Source of the DNA: Helicoverpa zea
Taxonomy: Eukaryota; Arthropoda; Insecta; Lepidoptera; Noctuidae
DNA: 64,000 nucleotides
Assembly (NCBI RefSeq): GCF_022581195.2
Contig: NC_061472.1
Span: 5,022,001-5,086,000 of the forward strand
Reading direction: 5' to 3'
The position numbers were made by a program, and so were the translations under genes. Below the pieces are notes generated by a model. The model worked only from the letters and a program-made list of their open reading frames with translations. It made no database searches and was not told the origin of the DNA. Numbering within the stretch: the stretch's first letter is position 1; every line of letters starts with the position of its first letter. Positions 12,001-23,115 of the stretch are shown one piece after another.

Positions 12001-14876
12001 TTCAGTATTAGTTATTGCAAACACAGGTGGACTTGTATTGCTAGCTATCCTCAGTGGGTTTGCTTGTGTTAAAGCACCAGACGTTTTAACAGATGACCTC
12101 ATGAAAGCTGGCAACATTGCTGTTAAGCCAGCTCTGATGCTGGGAGGCACTTGGAATGCCTTCAAGCACATCTTGAGCCAGCATGCTGGACAACGCGCCT
12201 TGTTAGTACACCTCAGCAGCTTCCACTGTTGTGATCGCACTATTGGTGGTACATGACAATTACCTATAAAATAAAAGTTTTGTTAGACAGTTTATATTAT
12301 TTACAAGCACAAAAGTAAGATCTATTTGAAATACATTGTGCATACTGACCTTCACCTTTCAAACACTGCATGACAACTTGTCCTGTCTTTTGAGATAGCT
12401 TTTCTTTCTTCAACATTTTGGATATGAATTTACGACAGGACTCGCATGAATATATTCCGAATTTCCGTGCTTGTTTTACAAATCTGTAAAATCTTACAGC
12501 CCCACAAACTCCACAAGTCACGGTTGTTGGTGGTACAGGAGCTGAAAACCAGAAAATAAGTTGCTAAAAATATTCCACCAACATTCACAAAATAATATGA
12601 AATGAATATGAACCAACTTACATGATGAAGATGTTACAGTAGAAAATGGACCATCCAAAGCTGAAGTGGATTGTGTTGGTGGATTCAGCTGCAATCTTGC
12701 CTCTCTAAGAATAATTTTTCCCCTAAGCAACTGAGATGCTGACGATTTGTCTTTCTCTGGGCTTGCAGGTGGAGGCTTTTCTTCTTCATCACCACTGGGT
12801 GGGGGACTGGCACTGTCCCAACTATCTTCAGACTCTGAACCACTGCTAGTGCTACTTGAACTACTTGCATCTGATATGTCCATAAGTTTCCTCATTGCAT
12901 GTCCTGTTCTATCCTCCTTTGGTGGTTCAGGGGATTTGAGCTTCTCTATGCTCTCTACATTGGAGTTCTCATCTTGAGAGGGTTCTTTCTCATATGAGAA
13001 TAAATCATGTACCTTTCTATTGCCCACACTGAGGCTAGAAAAGGAATTTGTTGTTGTTGTTCTATCTTTGAAAAGATTTGATGACTTCAACGGTTGCAAT
13101 TGAGTATCTTTAGCTTTTTCATTTTGGTTTGTTTTATCAGTGTCCTCTTCATCTGGCGTGTCTTCATCATTGTGCAGGTTGTTGAACACTAACCTCTTCA
13201 ATTTAGGTTTCTTGAGCACTTTACTTGATGATGTTGTGCTACTAGCCGTTGTTTGCTCCTCACCATCTATAAATTTCTTGTTAGGCTTGATAACTCTTGA
13301 TGAATGTGCACTTCTGACAGGCAAAACAAACTTAGCAGAGCTCCCACTCTCTTTCTCAACTGGTGAAGCGTTCCTGGGAGGTGGAGACATGCACCGGCTC
13401 TCACTGAATTGAGAAAATTTGTTCATAGGCTTCGACAAGGGGTTCAAATTTTTCCTTAAATAACCTTCTTGGTGTTCTGAATTTGATTTTGAGCTTAAAT
13501 CAGTTAATTTAGCTGGTTTGAGAATACTGTTGAATGTTGAGTATTCAGTTTGCTTCAGAGAAGACTTCTTCTTTATGATGGGGACAAGAGGAGCATGGTG
13601 TTTTAGTGGGATCTTCTTCAATGGGAAAAATATATCTTCACAACTTTCAACTGTGCCAAAAGTGACTGTTTTCTTCACAGGTTTAGGTTTCTCTCCTTTA
13701 ACTGGCTCCATTTTGTTCTGTGACCTGGTCCTCACTGGGGATTTTGATAAATCACTGCTGTTTTTGTCCTGGATCTCAGGTTTATTCTTTGTTATATCAG
13801 TCACTTTATTTTGGCAAGTTTTATCTGTCTCCTTTTCATTATTGTTTTCTTTCTTTTCTTCCTCCTGAAACATGCAAAGATGGAAATAAATGATCTATTT
13901 GCTTTTCAAGCGACTCTACATTTTGTAATTTGTCATTTGCACAAAAAAATCCTTGTATTTGTATTGTTTTTACATCAATGTAAGTATATGGTTGAATTTG
14001 TTCTCTAAATAATGTTATACAAGCTGCATTATCGTTAAGAGTAAGCCAAAAAGTATAGTCTCCGACATGTAACCTTGACAAAATCAAATGTGTGTTTTTC
14101 TAATATTTTTTTATAACTAATTCCCAAAAATGTCCACAATATGCAACATAGACACAGTATTAACCTGTTTCACATTATTATTGGTGTTTATACAAGTAAT
14201 TCAGAAGTAAATCAACACCATACTGTTGATTACATACACGGGTACACAAAGGTGAAATGCATGTTTGTTTGTACACAACTCTATTAATATCTCTTTACTG
14301 ATCACATTTATCATAATTAAGCTGAAATTATACCCCATAATATTAAAAACAACATGAAATCAACTAATCATTGTTACAAGCTGTGTTGGAGAGTAGAGTA
14401 ACAGTTGAAGGTTATGTGTAGAGCATCTAATATTTACACTTTGTTTGTAAATAATATCGAATACGTTTTAGAAATGTAAGTTACGCGATTGTTATCCAGC
14501 CTAAAAGACAAAACAATATCTAAACTGTAGAATTTACATTTGTTGACATGAAATGGAACACGCAAATGTCAAAGTACGTAGATACATAGTTGACGCTCTA
14601 CCTATGCGATTATCGCCTCGAATGCTACCAGTTATTACGTAAACACAACATATCCGTGTGTACACTTATATTTTAATGAAACATACGATAAAACACGGAG
14701 AAATCTTAGCAAACAAGCTTTACCTCTTGGTCCCCAGCAAAATCATTAGTGGTAGAGCCGCGCGCTGGCGGGTGATTCTCTGGAGCAGTCTCATGGTAAA
14801 CAGCTCCCGATAGAACACTAATACGTTTTCTGTTTTGGAATTTCAGTGGTTTCCCCGGGAATCTCGACCTTCCCAT
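1..14876 (-). CDS. trx: Trithorax / KMT2 (MLL-type) histone methyltransferase, partial: C-terminus beyond left edge
   Basis: Trithorax-group H3K4 methyltransferase scaffold that maintains active Hox transcription (family knowledge). Exons on the minus strand: 14724-14876, 12622-13864, 12350-12541, 11932-12263, 11299-11847, 11039-11212, 9829-10038, 9171-9332 and 1-9090. All have GT/AG borders with matching phases and give about 4035 codons in the window. The start is fixed by the conserved trx N-terminus MGRSRFPGKP followed by NRKRISVL. Domains in order: nuclear-receptor-like Cys-rich module (about 470-570), PHD1-3 (about 865-1035), extended PHD (about 1390-1515), FYRN (about 1539-1585), two Taspase1-like QLDG sites (about 1916 and 1949), a single C2HC motif, then a very long Gln/Asn/Met/His-rich region. 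FYRC and the catalytic SET domain are not in the window. No CXXC domain is seen, as in fly Trx. I followed the 9.09 kb exon by eye and checked its frame at 7731 and 1140. Confidence 0.95.
6250..6360 (-). other. Two Taspase1-like cleavage motifs in Trithorax
   Basis: The frame reads SQLDGAADWSG (QLDG at 6349-6360) and, 33 codons downstream, QQLDGAEDNHHG (QLDG at 6250-6261). Taspase1 cuts MLL-family proteins after Asp in Q-x-D/G-x-x-D contexts. Both copies keep Gln, Asp, Gly and the acidic residue three positions after Gly. Cleavage is inferred. Confidence 0.7.
9171..11212 (-). CDS. trx: trx PHD-finger exons 6-8
   Basis: Exon 6 (11039-11212) ends with CFLCGSAGKEK, the first half of PHD1. Exon 7 (9829-10038) continues MLVCGSCCEWYHSWC and PHD2. 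Exon 8 (9171-9332) gives ICSACLKCKSC and LPFCGPCF, leading into PHD3 at the start of exon 9 (MMECGWCGRWVHASC). The Cys4-His-Cys3 order is kept across exon borders, so the splicing model is well supported. Exon 7 is extremely GC-rich and Ala/Arg-rich compared with its neighbours. Confidence 0.9.
10312..10505 (+). repeat. Lepidopteran interspersed repeat (Helitron-like or related), trx intron
   Basis: The sequence runs from CTATACTAATATTATAAA through GAGTTTGTTTG, CTCAGGAACTACTGGTCCGA and CACGGGATGCGAGTGAAAC to GCTAGT. This pattern is common in moth and butterfly genomes. A second diverged copy lies at 33290-33379 plus 40482-40580, split by the errantivirus. A 5' TC and 3' CTAG-type end suggest a non-autonomous Helitron, but I cannot confirm the class. 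Confidence 0.6.
10830..11015 (+). repeat. Lepidopteran interspersed repeat fragment, trx intron
   Basis: It contains CTTGAAACACTCTATCTGAT, AAAAAACCGCATGAAAATCG and GTTGCGTAGTTTTGAAGATT, phrases typical of a dispersed lepidopteran repeat. It has no coding capacity and sits just upstream of the splice donor of the PHD1 exon. Confidence 0.5.
11932..12541 (-). CDS. trx: trx exons encoding the nuclear-receptor-like zinc module
   Basis: Two exons (12350-12541 and 11932-12263) encode CGVCGAVRFYRFVKQARKFG, a CESC pair, and after the 86 nt intron NCHVPP, QQWKLLRCTNKARCPACW and KMC. The Cys spacing matches the Trithorax-specific DNA-binding-like domain described in Drosophila. Human MLL1 has a CXXC domain in this part of the protein instead. 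Phases are +1 in and phase 0 out. Confidence 0.88.
14724..14876 (-). CDS. trx: trx first coding exon
   Basis: This 51-codon exon carries the invariant start of Trithorax (MGRSRFPGKP, then NRKRISVL). The ATG is at 14876-14874. An in-frame Met nine codons upstream is ignored because family members begin at MGRS. It ends in a GTAAAG donor at phase 0. The upstream sequence (14.9-15.5 kb) is relatively CpG-rich, consistent with a promoter or 5'UTR. Confidence 0.9.
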
Positions 14877-15729
14877 TTTGATGTGCACGTAAACGAAGAA
14901 CACTCAGTGCGTTCCCAGCGATTGCGAGGAAACTGGCGCGCATGCTCGGGCCCGCGCGCTCCGCAACGCCATTTCACTCATTTATGCAATGTGTATAACA
15001 AATTACGACGCAGTTTTCATCGCATGTACACTCAAACATAAACACTAACATCACCCTTCACATTATTCACTAAAACCATCACTTAACACTGTTTTTTGCA
15101 AAAGACGACATCATCCATCATTTTTAATGGTCGACTGGTTGTTAACGCCGTAGTCGTATCGCTTCCATTCAACTAAGCGTCAGCTACTAGTGAAACAAAA
15201 GAGAATGTAACGATACTCCCGATTCCACAACACAAGGCGTTAGTATCACTGCGTTTTGTTCCATTTGATTATTTATTTTATCACTAAACAAATTTAATTA
15301 TTAAAATTGAATCGCCGTAATTTGACAAAGATGGCTGTTCGCCGCGCTTTAACAATAGCGTACACGAGTGATTAACGAGACGAGGCGCGAGGCCGCGGTG
15401 TGAACGACACCTGGCTCTCGGAGGCCAGTTATGGATTTTGAACCAATCGCGACGTTAATTCGGACCGGTATGAAAACAAACATGTCGCTCCCTACAGTAC
15501 ACTCGTTACCTCGCTACTCTATCTATACATAGAGGCGTTTCACTCAGTTTTCGTCAATAAAAAAGTTATATGTCCTGCTTGTTACGCCTTATGATCTATT
15601 AAAAACTGCGCGAAAGGTCGAAGAACAACACAGCAGTATTATCTCTCTTCTAGTATTAGCCCACATTTAAGACTTAATGTATTGTTAAACCCGACGATTA
15701 GAGATTATAAAATTGTTAACATTCCATAA
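14877..15729. promoter_or_regulatory. Probable trx promoter / 5'UTR region
   Basis: There is no ORF worth calling. CpG-rich patches at about 14.93-14.97 kb and 15.34-15.43 kb contrast with AT-rich surroundings and lie directly upstream of the trx start. This position and composition suggest the promoter or 5'UTR. No specific motif fixes a transcription start. Confidence 0.4.
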
Positions 15730-16217
15730 TGCTACTGCTCCACCTGCGTCTTAACGCGTTAAATTTTGGCATTACGCAGATGTGGCCAACGTTTTAATGT
15801 CAATTTATACTAATGGCAATATAAATAGCATTAAACGTTAAGCGATAACTCGGGTGTCGGTTTTTTGGACGCATCAAAGGGTTTTAGTGCGTAGCTTAGA
15901 GCGCTAAGTGATGTTGGCTACATTAATGCCATCTCATTGCACGCATGCAAGGACGAGTGTAGATACTTTGTTTAAGCTGTAACTGCATTTTACGAGCACG
16001 ATAATGGAATGGTCAAATGAGAAAGCTTTAGTTTTTAGAATTATTTTGTGTGTCTGAGTTTATCCTCTTTAATGTGTGTTAACGCGTTACTTCATGAGGG
16101 ATTAACTCTTTGCGGAATTGTACCTAAGTGTAGCCAACACGCATTTTTAATGCAATAAGTAACGTGTAGTTGGCCATTGACATTAACGTTAACGCTAACG
16201 CAGGTGGAGCAGGAGCA
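15730..16217. mobile_element. 488 bp MITE with TAA target duplication
   Basis: Terminal inverted repeats begin TGCTACTGCTCCACCTGCGT on the left and end ACGCAGGTGGAGCAGGAGCA on the right (one mismatch). They are flanked by TAA on both sides (15727-15729 and 16218-16220). A 3 bp TWA target site fits PIF/Harbinger-type non-autonomous elements. The interior is non-coding. Confidence 0.65.
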
Positions 16218-16220
16218 TAA

Positions 16221-19200
16221 GATGCTGCGGCATTAATGTTCCATTATGTTTATACCTATGGTCATTTTTGTAGCTACTTGAGCCAACGTTAGGAGCGAAG
16301 TTTGTTTTATTGTCTCGCATGGAACATCTGCCTTTACGGACTTTTTGTTTTGCGTCATTTTTGTTCAACCATTCAATTTATTGCCTCATCTTTGAACGAC
16401 TCGATATCGACCAAGCTTTACCTACTTGTTTGATTTGTTCAATTGAGTTAGTTTTTAAAGCTAACTACTAGTATCAAGAATGTTGTTTTATAAGGTGATA
16501 GTAAATTTATTTTTGCTTGTTACCAAAGTAGAGCGTAGAGCGTGGTAGAAGTAGCGCTATAATTACGCTATTAATGTTCGAAAATTAAGGTAGAGTTAGA
16601 TATGACTTAAATGTTTTGTCCATTTTGGTAGTATAACCATAAAGGTTTTAAACATTACGATGTGAACCGATTACGCATTGATCGAATAGAAAGGTTTTTC
16701 AGAGTGCTAACCGAAGCTAGTCTTTGTTTACGGACATTTTTGTGAATGGATTTATTCATGTTGAACAGGTTTTTGCTAATTGTCACAAAGTAAATTTTCT
16801 TTAGCCTTGTTAAAATGTAGGGCGAGATAAAATAAGTACTTACTTAACATATTCCGCTATAAAAAGAACCAGCATAATTTATTATGTGACAAACTAGGTA
16901 GGTATAACTTAAATGTATTCTTTTTTTTAATTTAAACGATTTTTAATTTCTACAATATGGTAGAGTTAACTATTGTAGAGATATGCAGCGTAAAAAAAAT
17001 GCTGTTGAGTAAGTCGATAAACCAGCTAAGGCTAATTGATTTAAATATTTAATCAATTAGATGTCTGTATAAGTATTTATAAATATAATAAACTGTTTAT
17101 TAGTAATTATTAGTATTAATGTTGGAATAATTATTCCCCAACATCAAACTAACTACGTTAGGACATCATTCACATTTGTTCAATAGTTTAATAGCGCATG
17201 GTGTTAACGTACTACAACAGAGTACGCTATTGGTGGCTATATAACATATACACACGCATTTGTAGTACCCGCACCCTACCCTACACCGAACGTGAACCCC
17301 AAAACTACCGGTCGATCATGCGTAAAGGGCGGAGAAGGGCTGATAAAGAGGGAAGCTTGTCGGTGTTTGAACCCGAGATATAATTCGATACTTATAGCTA
17401 TAGATAATCGCATAGATTTTTAATAAAAAAAACTGAAAAGTTTTACTTGAAGCGCTAAGTTTTATACTGACCTCTAGCGTAAGTTATGAGAACGAAAAGT
17501 TCCTTGCTGAAATGCTTCCTGAAATAGGCACATTGAGTACGGGCGGCATTTCCTCAGACTTGGATCGAAGCGAAACAATTCACAGCCACAATTCTCAGTA
17601 ATTTTCACATAAACCACACTATTTTTCACTTGAATTCGTATTAACAACACTTTCACAATTTGTTGATGTTTTGAAAATAACAATCCGCGTGTAAATATTA
17701 TGGTAGGAGTAATATTTACATCAGTTTCATTGCGCTGGTGTACGTGCGTGAAACTGTAGTAGCGAGACTGGCGGAGAGACGACGCGCATGTCGCGAGGGA
17801 CACGCTGTAAATATAAAAATGGACAAACTCCCCTTCTTGGGGGCTCACCGAATGAATCACAGTAAATCACTAATCTCACACGCACTCCGGGCATTTTTTT
17901 CAATGCATGTATTTCGTCATTGTGGTCGTGTATATCGCGATTATAGGCGGAAATGCTCCTGAGGTGATTCAAATTTGAGCGGTATAGAATTATACTAATG
18001 CAAACTTCCGTATAGCTTGTAACGAAATATTGATCGACGCGACTCCCGCCGTCGTTGTTCGACATTTTCAAAGGGCCAGCTTTGGAAGGAGATAATCGCT
18101 GTAGATCACCCGCCTGCTATCCGTATTGTGCCCAAATCTGAGACCTCTTTTGTAGCAGGTAGAATTTTTTGTATTCTTTGGGTCGCATACTAAGGAATTA
18201 AGAGTAGGTAAAAAATGACTCATGAGTTGGTTTGAAGTTATTTGATAGGTAGGTTTTATTGAATGCGTAAACGTTAGGTTTAACGAACCTTCATTAATTT
18301 CTTCTTATTGTTGTGAACTTATGGACGTTATACCTTTTCAGATGATCTCTAATCAACTGAACTATTTGAGCTTAATTAAGTACTTATCACTTAAAATAAT
18401 GAAATTCCTTAAACTCGAAGCTTAGCTTACTTACGCATAAGGTATAGTACATACTTAGGTATCCTATACATATACATACGATAGTTACCTAGGTGTAGAT
18501 TTTTAATGTTAAAAAAAATCCTGATGACAATAATAATGATGATTCCTATGATGTAGGTCCTACGCTTTTCTTTAATAGGTAGGTAATCATCAATTATGAA
18601 TGATATGATACCGGCAAAAAGTTTTATACACAGCGGCAGGCCTCGGTAAGTATCTCATGTGCATTTATACTTGACGTGTTGCAATTAATAATTCATTCCC
18701 GCCAGACAAAATTCCAACAAGTCTTTAGCAAATGCAATGCCGAATCGATAAAACCTTAGGTACCTACCTATATCAGTTTTGACGCGATGTTATATGTACA
18801 TAGGTATGGAATTACCTATATGGAACCTTCAACTTTGTCTAAAAATCTTTTTTAATGGACATTTAGAATGCGAACGTGAGTTCGTTTTAGGTACGCTAAA
18901 CGCTGAAACGGCTGAACCGATAGAGATGAAATTTTCCAAGTAAGTAGATGTTTTCTTTCATGAGCTAGGTGTTTAATTTAATGTGTTAGGTTTATAGATT
19001 GATGATTTCTATAGTAAATAGGATATTTTATACAAATATTCTTTATATTATCGTTTTTTATACATTTCCCCTGGGTGAAATTAATAGGAGGACATCCAGG
19101 AAAAAAAAACTACTTGGACTTAAATTAGTCCCGGTTTCGATTCCTGGCAGGTAAGTTCGGCTAACATTGTGTGATGAGCAACAGCATATTGTTGTCCATG

Positions 19201-19394
19201 GCTAAGATGTTATAAAGATATGATATGTAGCTCGTCCAGCTGAAATGACGCGCTCCACGACCGCATTTTAAGTGGGCAGTATCAAAACGGTAGTAGAGCG
19301 CGTCAATTTAGTTTAGACAACCTACATTTATAATTATAATAAAAATAATTCAAGAAAGTGTCCTGTCCTAATATTGTCCCAATGCTACTTTCTA
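16221..19394. other. Intergenic region trx-dut, no confident gene
   Basis: This is AT-rich non-coding DNA. Overlapping minus-strand ORFs at 17474-17860 and 17727-18071 are open in two frames but show no domain, no splice support and no family I recognise. They could be an upstream trx exon region or chance. A short inverted pair (GACGCGCTC / GAGCGCGTC) occurs near 19.25-19.31 kb. Confidence 0.4.
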
Positions 19395-20072
19395 AAGGAG
19401 ATGGCCAAATTTTCATAGAAAAAAAACCCAGAATCGACAGCAATGAAATGGTTACCAATAGGTTCTTTATGATAGACCTTTGATGGTGCCAAAAAATCCA
19501 GACTGAAATCCATGGGGTATAGGAGCTATTTCATATTATCGCAAAAATAGATTATGTTGAATATATGTTGATTTTAAAGATTATTAACATCAAGGGACAT
19601 AAAAAAGCAAAGTAAACTAACATTATACAAGCCACTAGTAATAACCCCATAGTTTCAGAGTTGGCCTGGTGATTAAAAGGTCTTGTATTTAACCACTCCA
19701 GATACGATTAAGCACCGACCTTACCTACTTGGAGAGGTTTCGCAGTTCCATGCAACCTTCACAACTGCCTATGAAATGTTTTTGGAGAAATTGTCTTTGA
19801 AAATCGCGCCATGTGACATTGTCAAATATAACAAATGACTTAGCAATGTAAAACGGTCCAATCACGAGTCTGCATTCAACTTCTAACGAACATCAAACAG
19901 TAAAAGTAAACTTTTTTGTGAACTAAAATCTTGATCGAAAAAACGTTATAAAAAGAGAACCCCATGGTTTTTAGATGATTTGAAATACTTTTTAAAATCC
20001 ACAAATTATACTGAATCCAATCATACATATGAAGTTCCTGTCGACTCTGGGTGTTTTTTTGGCCATCTCCTT
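19395..20072. mobile_element. 678 bp Tc1/mariner-like MITE (TA target site)
   Basis: The left end reads AAGGAGATGGCCAAA and then, after a short gap, AACCCAGAATCGACAG. The right end is its imperfect inverse (CTGTCGACTCTGGGT, then TTTGGCCATCTCCTT). Both sides abut TA (19393-19394 and 20073-20074). A second internal inverted pair surrounds CCATGGGG. It is non-coding; a TA duplication is easy to match by chance, so the class is tentative. Confidence 0.55.
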
Positions 20073-20320
20073 TAACATCCATTAATATACAATCAGGCTC
20101 GCGTCTAAACGAATTGGTAGGGATTGCTTAAAGCCCATTTACACAGTTATATGCCCAGTTCCAAATTTATTTAGAGTCAGCCCAATATGTTTTAAAACAA
20201 ATCTGATACCATATTTAGTTGATCGTCTTTTAAACAAATTGGACTAAAAAGCCAGGGTATTCAAAAGTGTTTTTTTTTGTGCAGAGCATAAGTGATGATA
20301 AGTTTTGACAATTTGACAAT

Positions 20321-20360
20321 GAGCGCCAATTTAGACGTCAATGTCAAATTTTGGCGCGAA
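20321..20360 (+). promoter_or_regulatory. Paired E2F-like sites upstream of dUTPase
   Basis: GCGCCAAT at 20323-20330 (reverse of ATTGGCGC) and TTTTGGCGCGAA at 20349-20360 lie about 170-210 bp before the dUTPase ATG. The second site fits the TTTSGCGC E2F core closely. dUTPase genes are known E2F targets in S phase, so the placement makes sense. Binding is inferred. Confidence 0.55.
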
Positions 20361-20531
20361 TACTTGCCACCCCACCCGCCTGTGCCACCCGCTGTCTGTG
20401 TCGGCAACGTCGTTTTCGTTTATTCAGTGATCAATCTTTACATTTTGCAGTTTTGCTTTGCAGTGGAGGATAAATCTCCGAATCTCAAAATTTCACGTTT
20501 TATTCAACGGATTCTATTAACCTTAACTAAA

Positions 20532-21935
20532 ATGTCGTCTGCTGTGGGAACCGAATTGAAATTTACACGCCTCAGTGAAAACGCATTTCCGCCGATGAAA
20601 GGTTCGGAAAAAGCCGCAGGATTCGATCTGAAAAGGTAGCTATAATGAAAACTGAGTATTTAAATTGATATTTTTATGGTTCCTTTATGAATAACGTCTC
20701 TTTTGTTTCTAGTGCATATGACTACGTGGTGCCAGCTCGCGGCAAGGAACTCGTGAAGACAGATCTGCAGATTGAATTGCCGACTGGTTGCTACGGCAGA
20801 GTGGCTCCGCGATCAGGCCTGGCTCTTAAAAACTTCATTGACGTTGGAGGTATGTCTGGTTGCCATTTAGTACCTTCCATGTGCTTAATTTGCGTATACA
20901 TAGATCTTTGTATCTTTTACATACTCTAACAGGGATTTAGGCAAACAAAATAAACACAGTTAATGCAAATTATTATACATTTTGTCATTATGTAGTTGAA
21001 GTTCAACAAATGGAAGACAACCCACTGACCGATAATTCATTAACAACAGGATATGATGATTATCATCTCTAGTCAGCTAGGTATAATGAATATTAAATGT
21101 TTTGTGGTTGACACCTATAACAAGTTGTAGAGTAACTGAAGTATTTTCCATACTGCTTGTTCATTTTGGCAAACAAATTTCAAAAAGACTTTGTTTAGAT
21201 TTTGGTTTTAAAGTACTAACATACATGGAGTACTACATTACCAATAGACCTATTTTCTCTATCTGTTACATAGCCAGTCATATTCATACAGGCATATCTG
21301 ACCATCAGATAGGCAAACGGATTGTAGGCAAATCTGTATCTACTTTGGTTTTGCTCAGCAGGCCTTTCAGTCACGTTGTTGGTAACAGTTTGCAGGTTAA
21401 AAATAGGCCTACAATCTTGTTTAGTGGGATTATTAGACTTGGACTTAGTTGGCCTTACTACAAAAACTTTAACCCCTGTTTTACACTTGTCTAAAAAAAT
21501 TTTGGCTGCAAAATGAACCATATGTCAACGTCATAATTTGACATTTTTTTAGACACGTCTTAAACTGACGTTTAAAAGTTTTTGTGGTAAGACGGAGTGA
21601 GTTGTACCCATAGAACTTCTATTAGTTACTAGATTTCCTACGAGTTTGTTTATAACCTTCTTCCTTCTATACAAGGTCAAACTACAATAATGCATATAAT
21701 GCATATTTTCCTACAAATTGAACATTTTTTTTCAGCTGGTGTTATTGATGAAGATTACAGAGGAAATGTCGGTGTTGTTATCTTCAACCATTCTGATTCA
21801 GACTTTGAAATCAAGAAAGGCGATAGGATTGCCCAATTGATCTGTGAAAGAATCTACTACCCTGTACTCAAAGAGGTTACAAATCTCTCAGAAACCAAAA
21901 GGGCAGAGGGTGGTTTTGGATCAACAGGCAAATAA
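20532..21935 (+). CDS. dut: dUTP pyrophosphatase (dUTPase), trimeric type
   Basis: Hydrolyses dUTP to dUMP and pyrophosphate, keeping uracil out of DNA and supplying dUMP for thymidylate synthesis; homotrimer, nuclear or cytosolic. Exons 20532-20635, 20713-20849 and 21736-21935 have matching phases and give 146 aa, the usual length. All five family motifs are present: AGFDLKSAYDY (I), PRSGLA (II), GVIDEDYRGNVGVV (III), GDRIAQLI (IV) and the Gly-rich RAEGGFGSTGK (V). Translation is placed at MSSAVGTELKF. The frame stays open for about 80 codons upstream, so a longer N-terminal isoform (for instance mitochondrial) cannot be excluded. Intron 2 contains a MITE. Confidence 0.95.
21454..21592. mobile_element. 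Foldback MITE in dUTPase intron 2
   Basis: The left arm CCTTACTACAAAAACTTTAA... and right arm ...TTTAAAAGTTTTTGTGGTAAG are imperfect inverses. Further inside, GTCTAAAAAAATTTT pairs with ATTTTTTTAGAC. The whole is about 140 bp, non-coding and lies within the intron. No clear target duplication was identified. Confidence 0.5.
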
Positions 21936-22508
21936 TGCATTACATTTTTGAAAACATTAAGTTTATTAATAACAGTTATACATAGAATTAAAATGTGATA
22001 AAATAAGGAATGTCAACTAACAGACTATCTGTTCCTAAGAGTTAAGTTTGTACTTTTAAGCTAGTTATTGCTTTAAGAATTTTAAGACTTATTGGTTTTA
22101 CATGCCCCAGTATACTAATCACTTATTACATAGTTTCTGTTACGTTAAGTGGCTCGAAATATAGAATAAGACAAATGATCTTGCACTTCAGTTTTAATTT
22201 TTCAGGGAAATAGATTTAAGCATATCATTTTGTAAACATCCAATAAAGTTCTTGTAATATTAAACATAAATGTTAATTATTTTATTTTGAAACAATTAAA
22301 AATTCCTTTAGAACTTAACAAATTCTGGTTATTAGCTACATTTTTGGGCTCATATAGTCTTAGTTACCTATAAGTAATTTAGTGTGTTAAATGAAGAGCA
22401 TAGTTATTTTACATTAAGAGATTATATTTACAAAGTGAACCCTTTATTCCCACAAAATATGTATAAAAATACAGAATATTACTATACTCGACTACTCATC
22501 AAAAAAGC
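21936..22508. other. Convergent 3' ends of dUTPase and BLOC1S4-like gene
   Basis: AT-rich 3'UTR-type sequence. AATAAA-like signals occur on the plus strand (CAATAAAG near 22240). No ORF or repeat stands out. Confidence 0.5.
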
Positions 22509-22964
22509 CTATGGCTTATGTTCTTCAAAATTATCTAATACACTGTCAAATAACATTTTTTCATAGGACAAAGTCACATTACTTGGTGTTACTATTTCTT
22601 TGTTTCTCTTGAGGAAAGGTTTTAAAAAACTTTTAATTTTATTATCATTGTTAACACCAAAATCCATTTCTGCCTTGTCCACTTGCTTTTCAAGTAAATC
22701 AACATTGTTTTGAAGCTTGTGGATAACTTGGATTAAAACAGTAATTTTTTTAGACAGTGCTGTAATTTCACTGCGGTATTTGCTGATATCCTCTGCAACA
22801 GCTGAGCAACAATCACTGTTCTTTAGTTTAACCATCTGAAGCACACTTGTTAGTTCCTCAAGTCTTGTCAACATGTTATCAACAACATCTTGCACTGTTT
22901 GAAAACCATTTAACACATCCAACTTTAAATACGCAGAGTAATCCTTTGCCAGCTCGTCCAACAT
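22509..22964 (-). CDS. BLOC1S4: BLOC-1 subunit 4 (cappuccino)-like coiled-coil protein
   Basis: 151 residues from the ATG at 22964. BLOC-1 is a cytosolic complex for lysosome-related organelle biogenesis and endosomal sorting (family knowledge). The protein is predicted to be helical and coiled-coil. DELAKDYSAYLK, then DNMLTRLEELTSVLQMVK and VDLLEKQVDKAEMDFG, resemble the family pattern (a YSAHL-type start, LTRLDEF, and MEEQVTKAEAELG at the C-terminal end of the coil). The frame runs open upstream as far as a stop at 23039 without another ATG, so I use the Met at 22964, which has A at -3. A 47-codon ORF ends 7 nt before it. The assignment is by motif memory and length, not search. Confidence 0.7.
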   Translation of the reverse strand: MLDELAKDYSAYLKLDVLNGFQTVQDVVDNMLTRLEELTSVLQMVKLKNSDCCSAVAEDISKYRSEITALSKKITVLIQVIHKLQNNVDLLEKQVDKAEMDFGVNNDNKIKSFLKPFLKRNKEIVTPSNVTLSYEKMLFDSVLDNFEEHKP

Positions 22965-22971
22965 TTTGTTA

Positions 22972-23115
22972 TTACTCCGAAGAACTTTTTCCTTCGAAAT
23001 CTGGATACAAATATTCGATGACACTTGCCACCTTATCTACGAAATCTGACACAAGTTTAGATAACCCTCGAAAAGAAGATGGACACCAACGTAAAACTTT
23101 TAAAAACAACTCCAT
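22972..23115 (-). CDS. 47-codon upstream ORF in the BLOC1S4-like transcript
   Basis: The ORF begins MELFLKVLRWCPSS and ends YPDFEGKSSSE, with the stop at 22974-22972. The ATG has A at -3 and G at +4, a strong start context. The stop is followed by CAAA and ATG of the BLOC1S4-like ORF, leaving 7 nt between the two ORFs. It could be a regulatory uORF, the first cistron of a dicistronic mRNA, or chance. No family recognised. Confidence 0.4.
   Translation of the reverse strand: MELFLKVLRWCPSSFRGLSKLVSDFVDKVASVIEYLYPDFEGKSSSE

Noticed and set aside
17474..18071. Minus-strand ORFs of 114 and 128 codons upstream of trx
   Set aside because: They overlap in different frames, show no recognisable domain and lack splice links to trx.
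22509..23024. A 171-residue version of the BLOC1S4-like protein starting at 23024
   Set aside because: The codon there is GTG; the first ATG in frame is at 22964.
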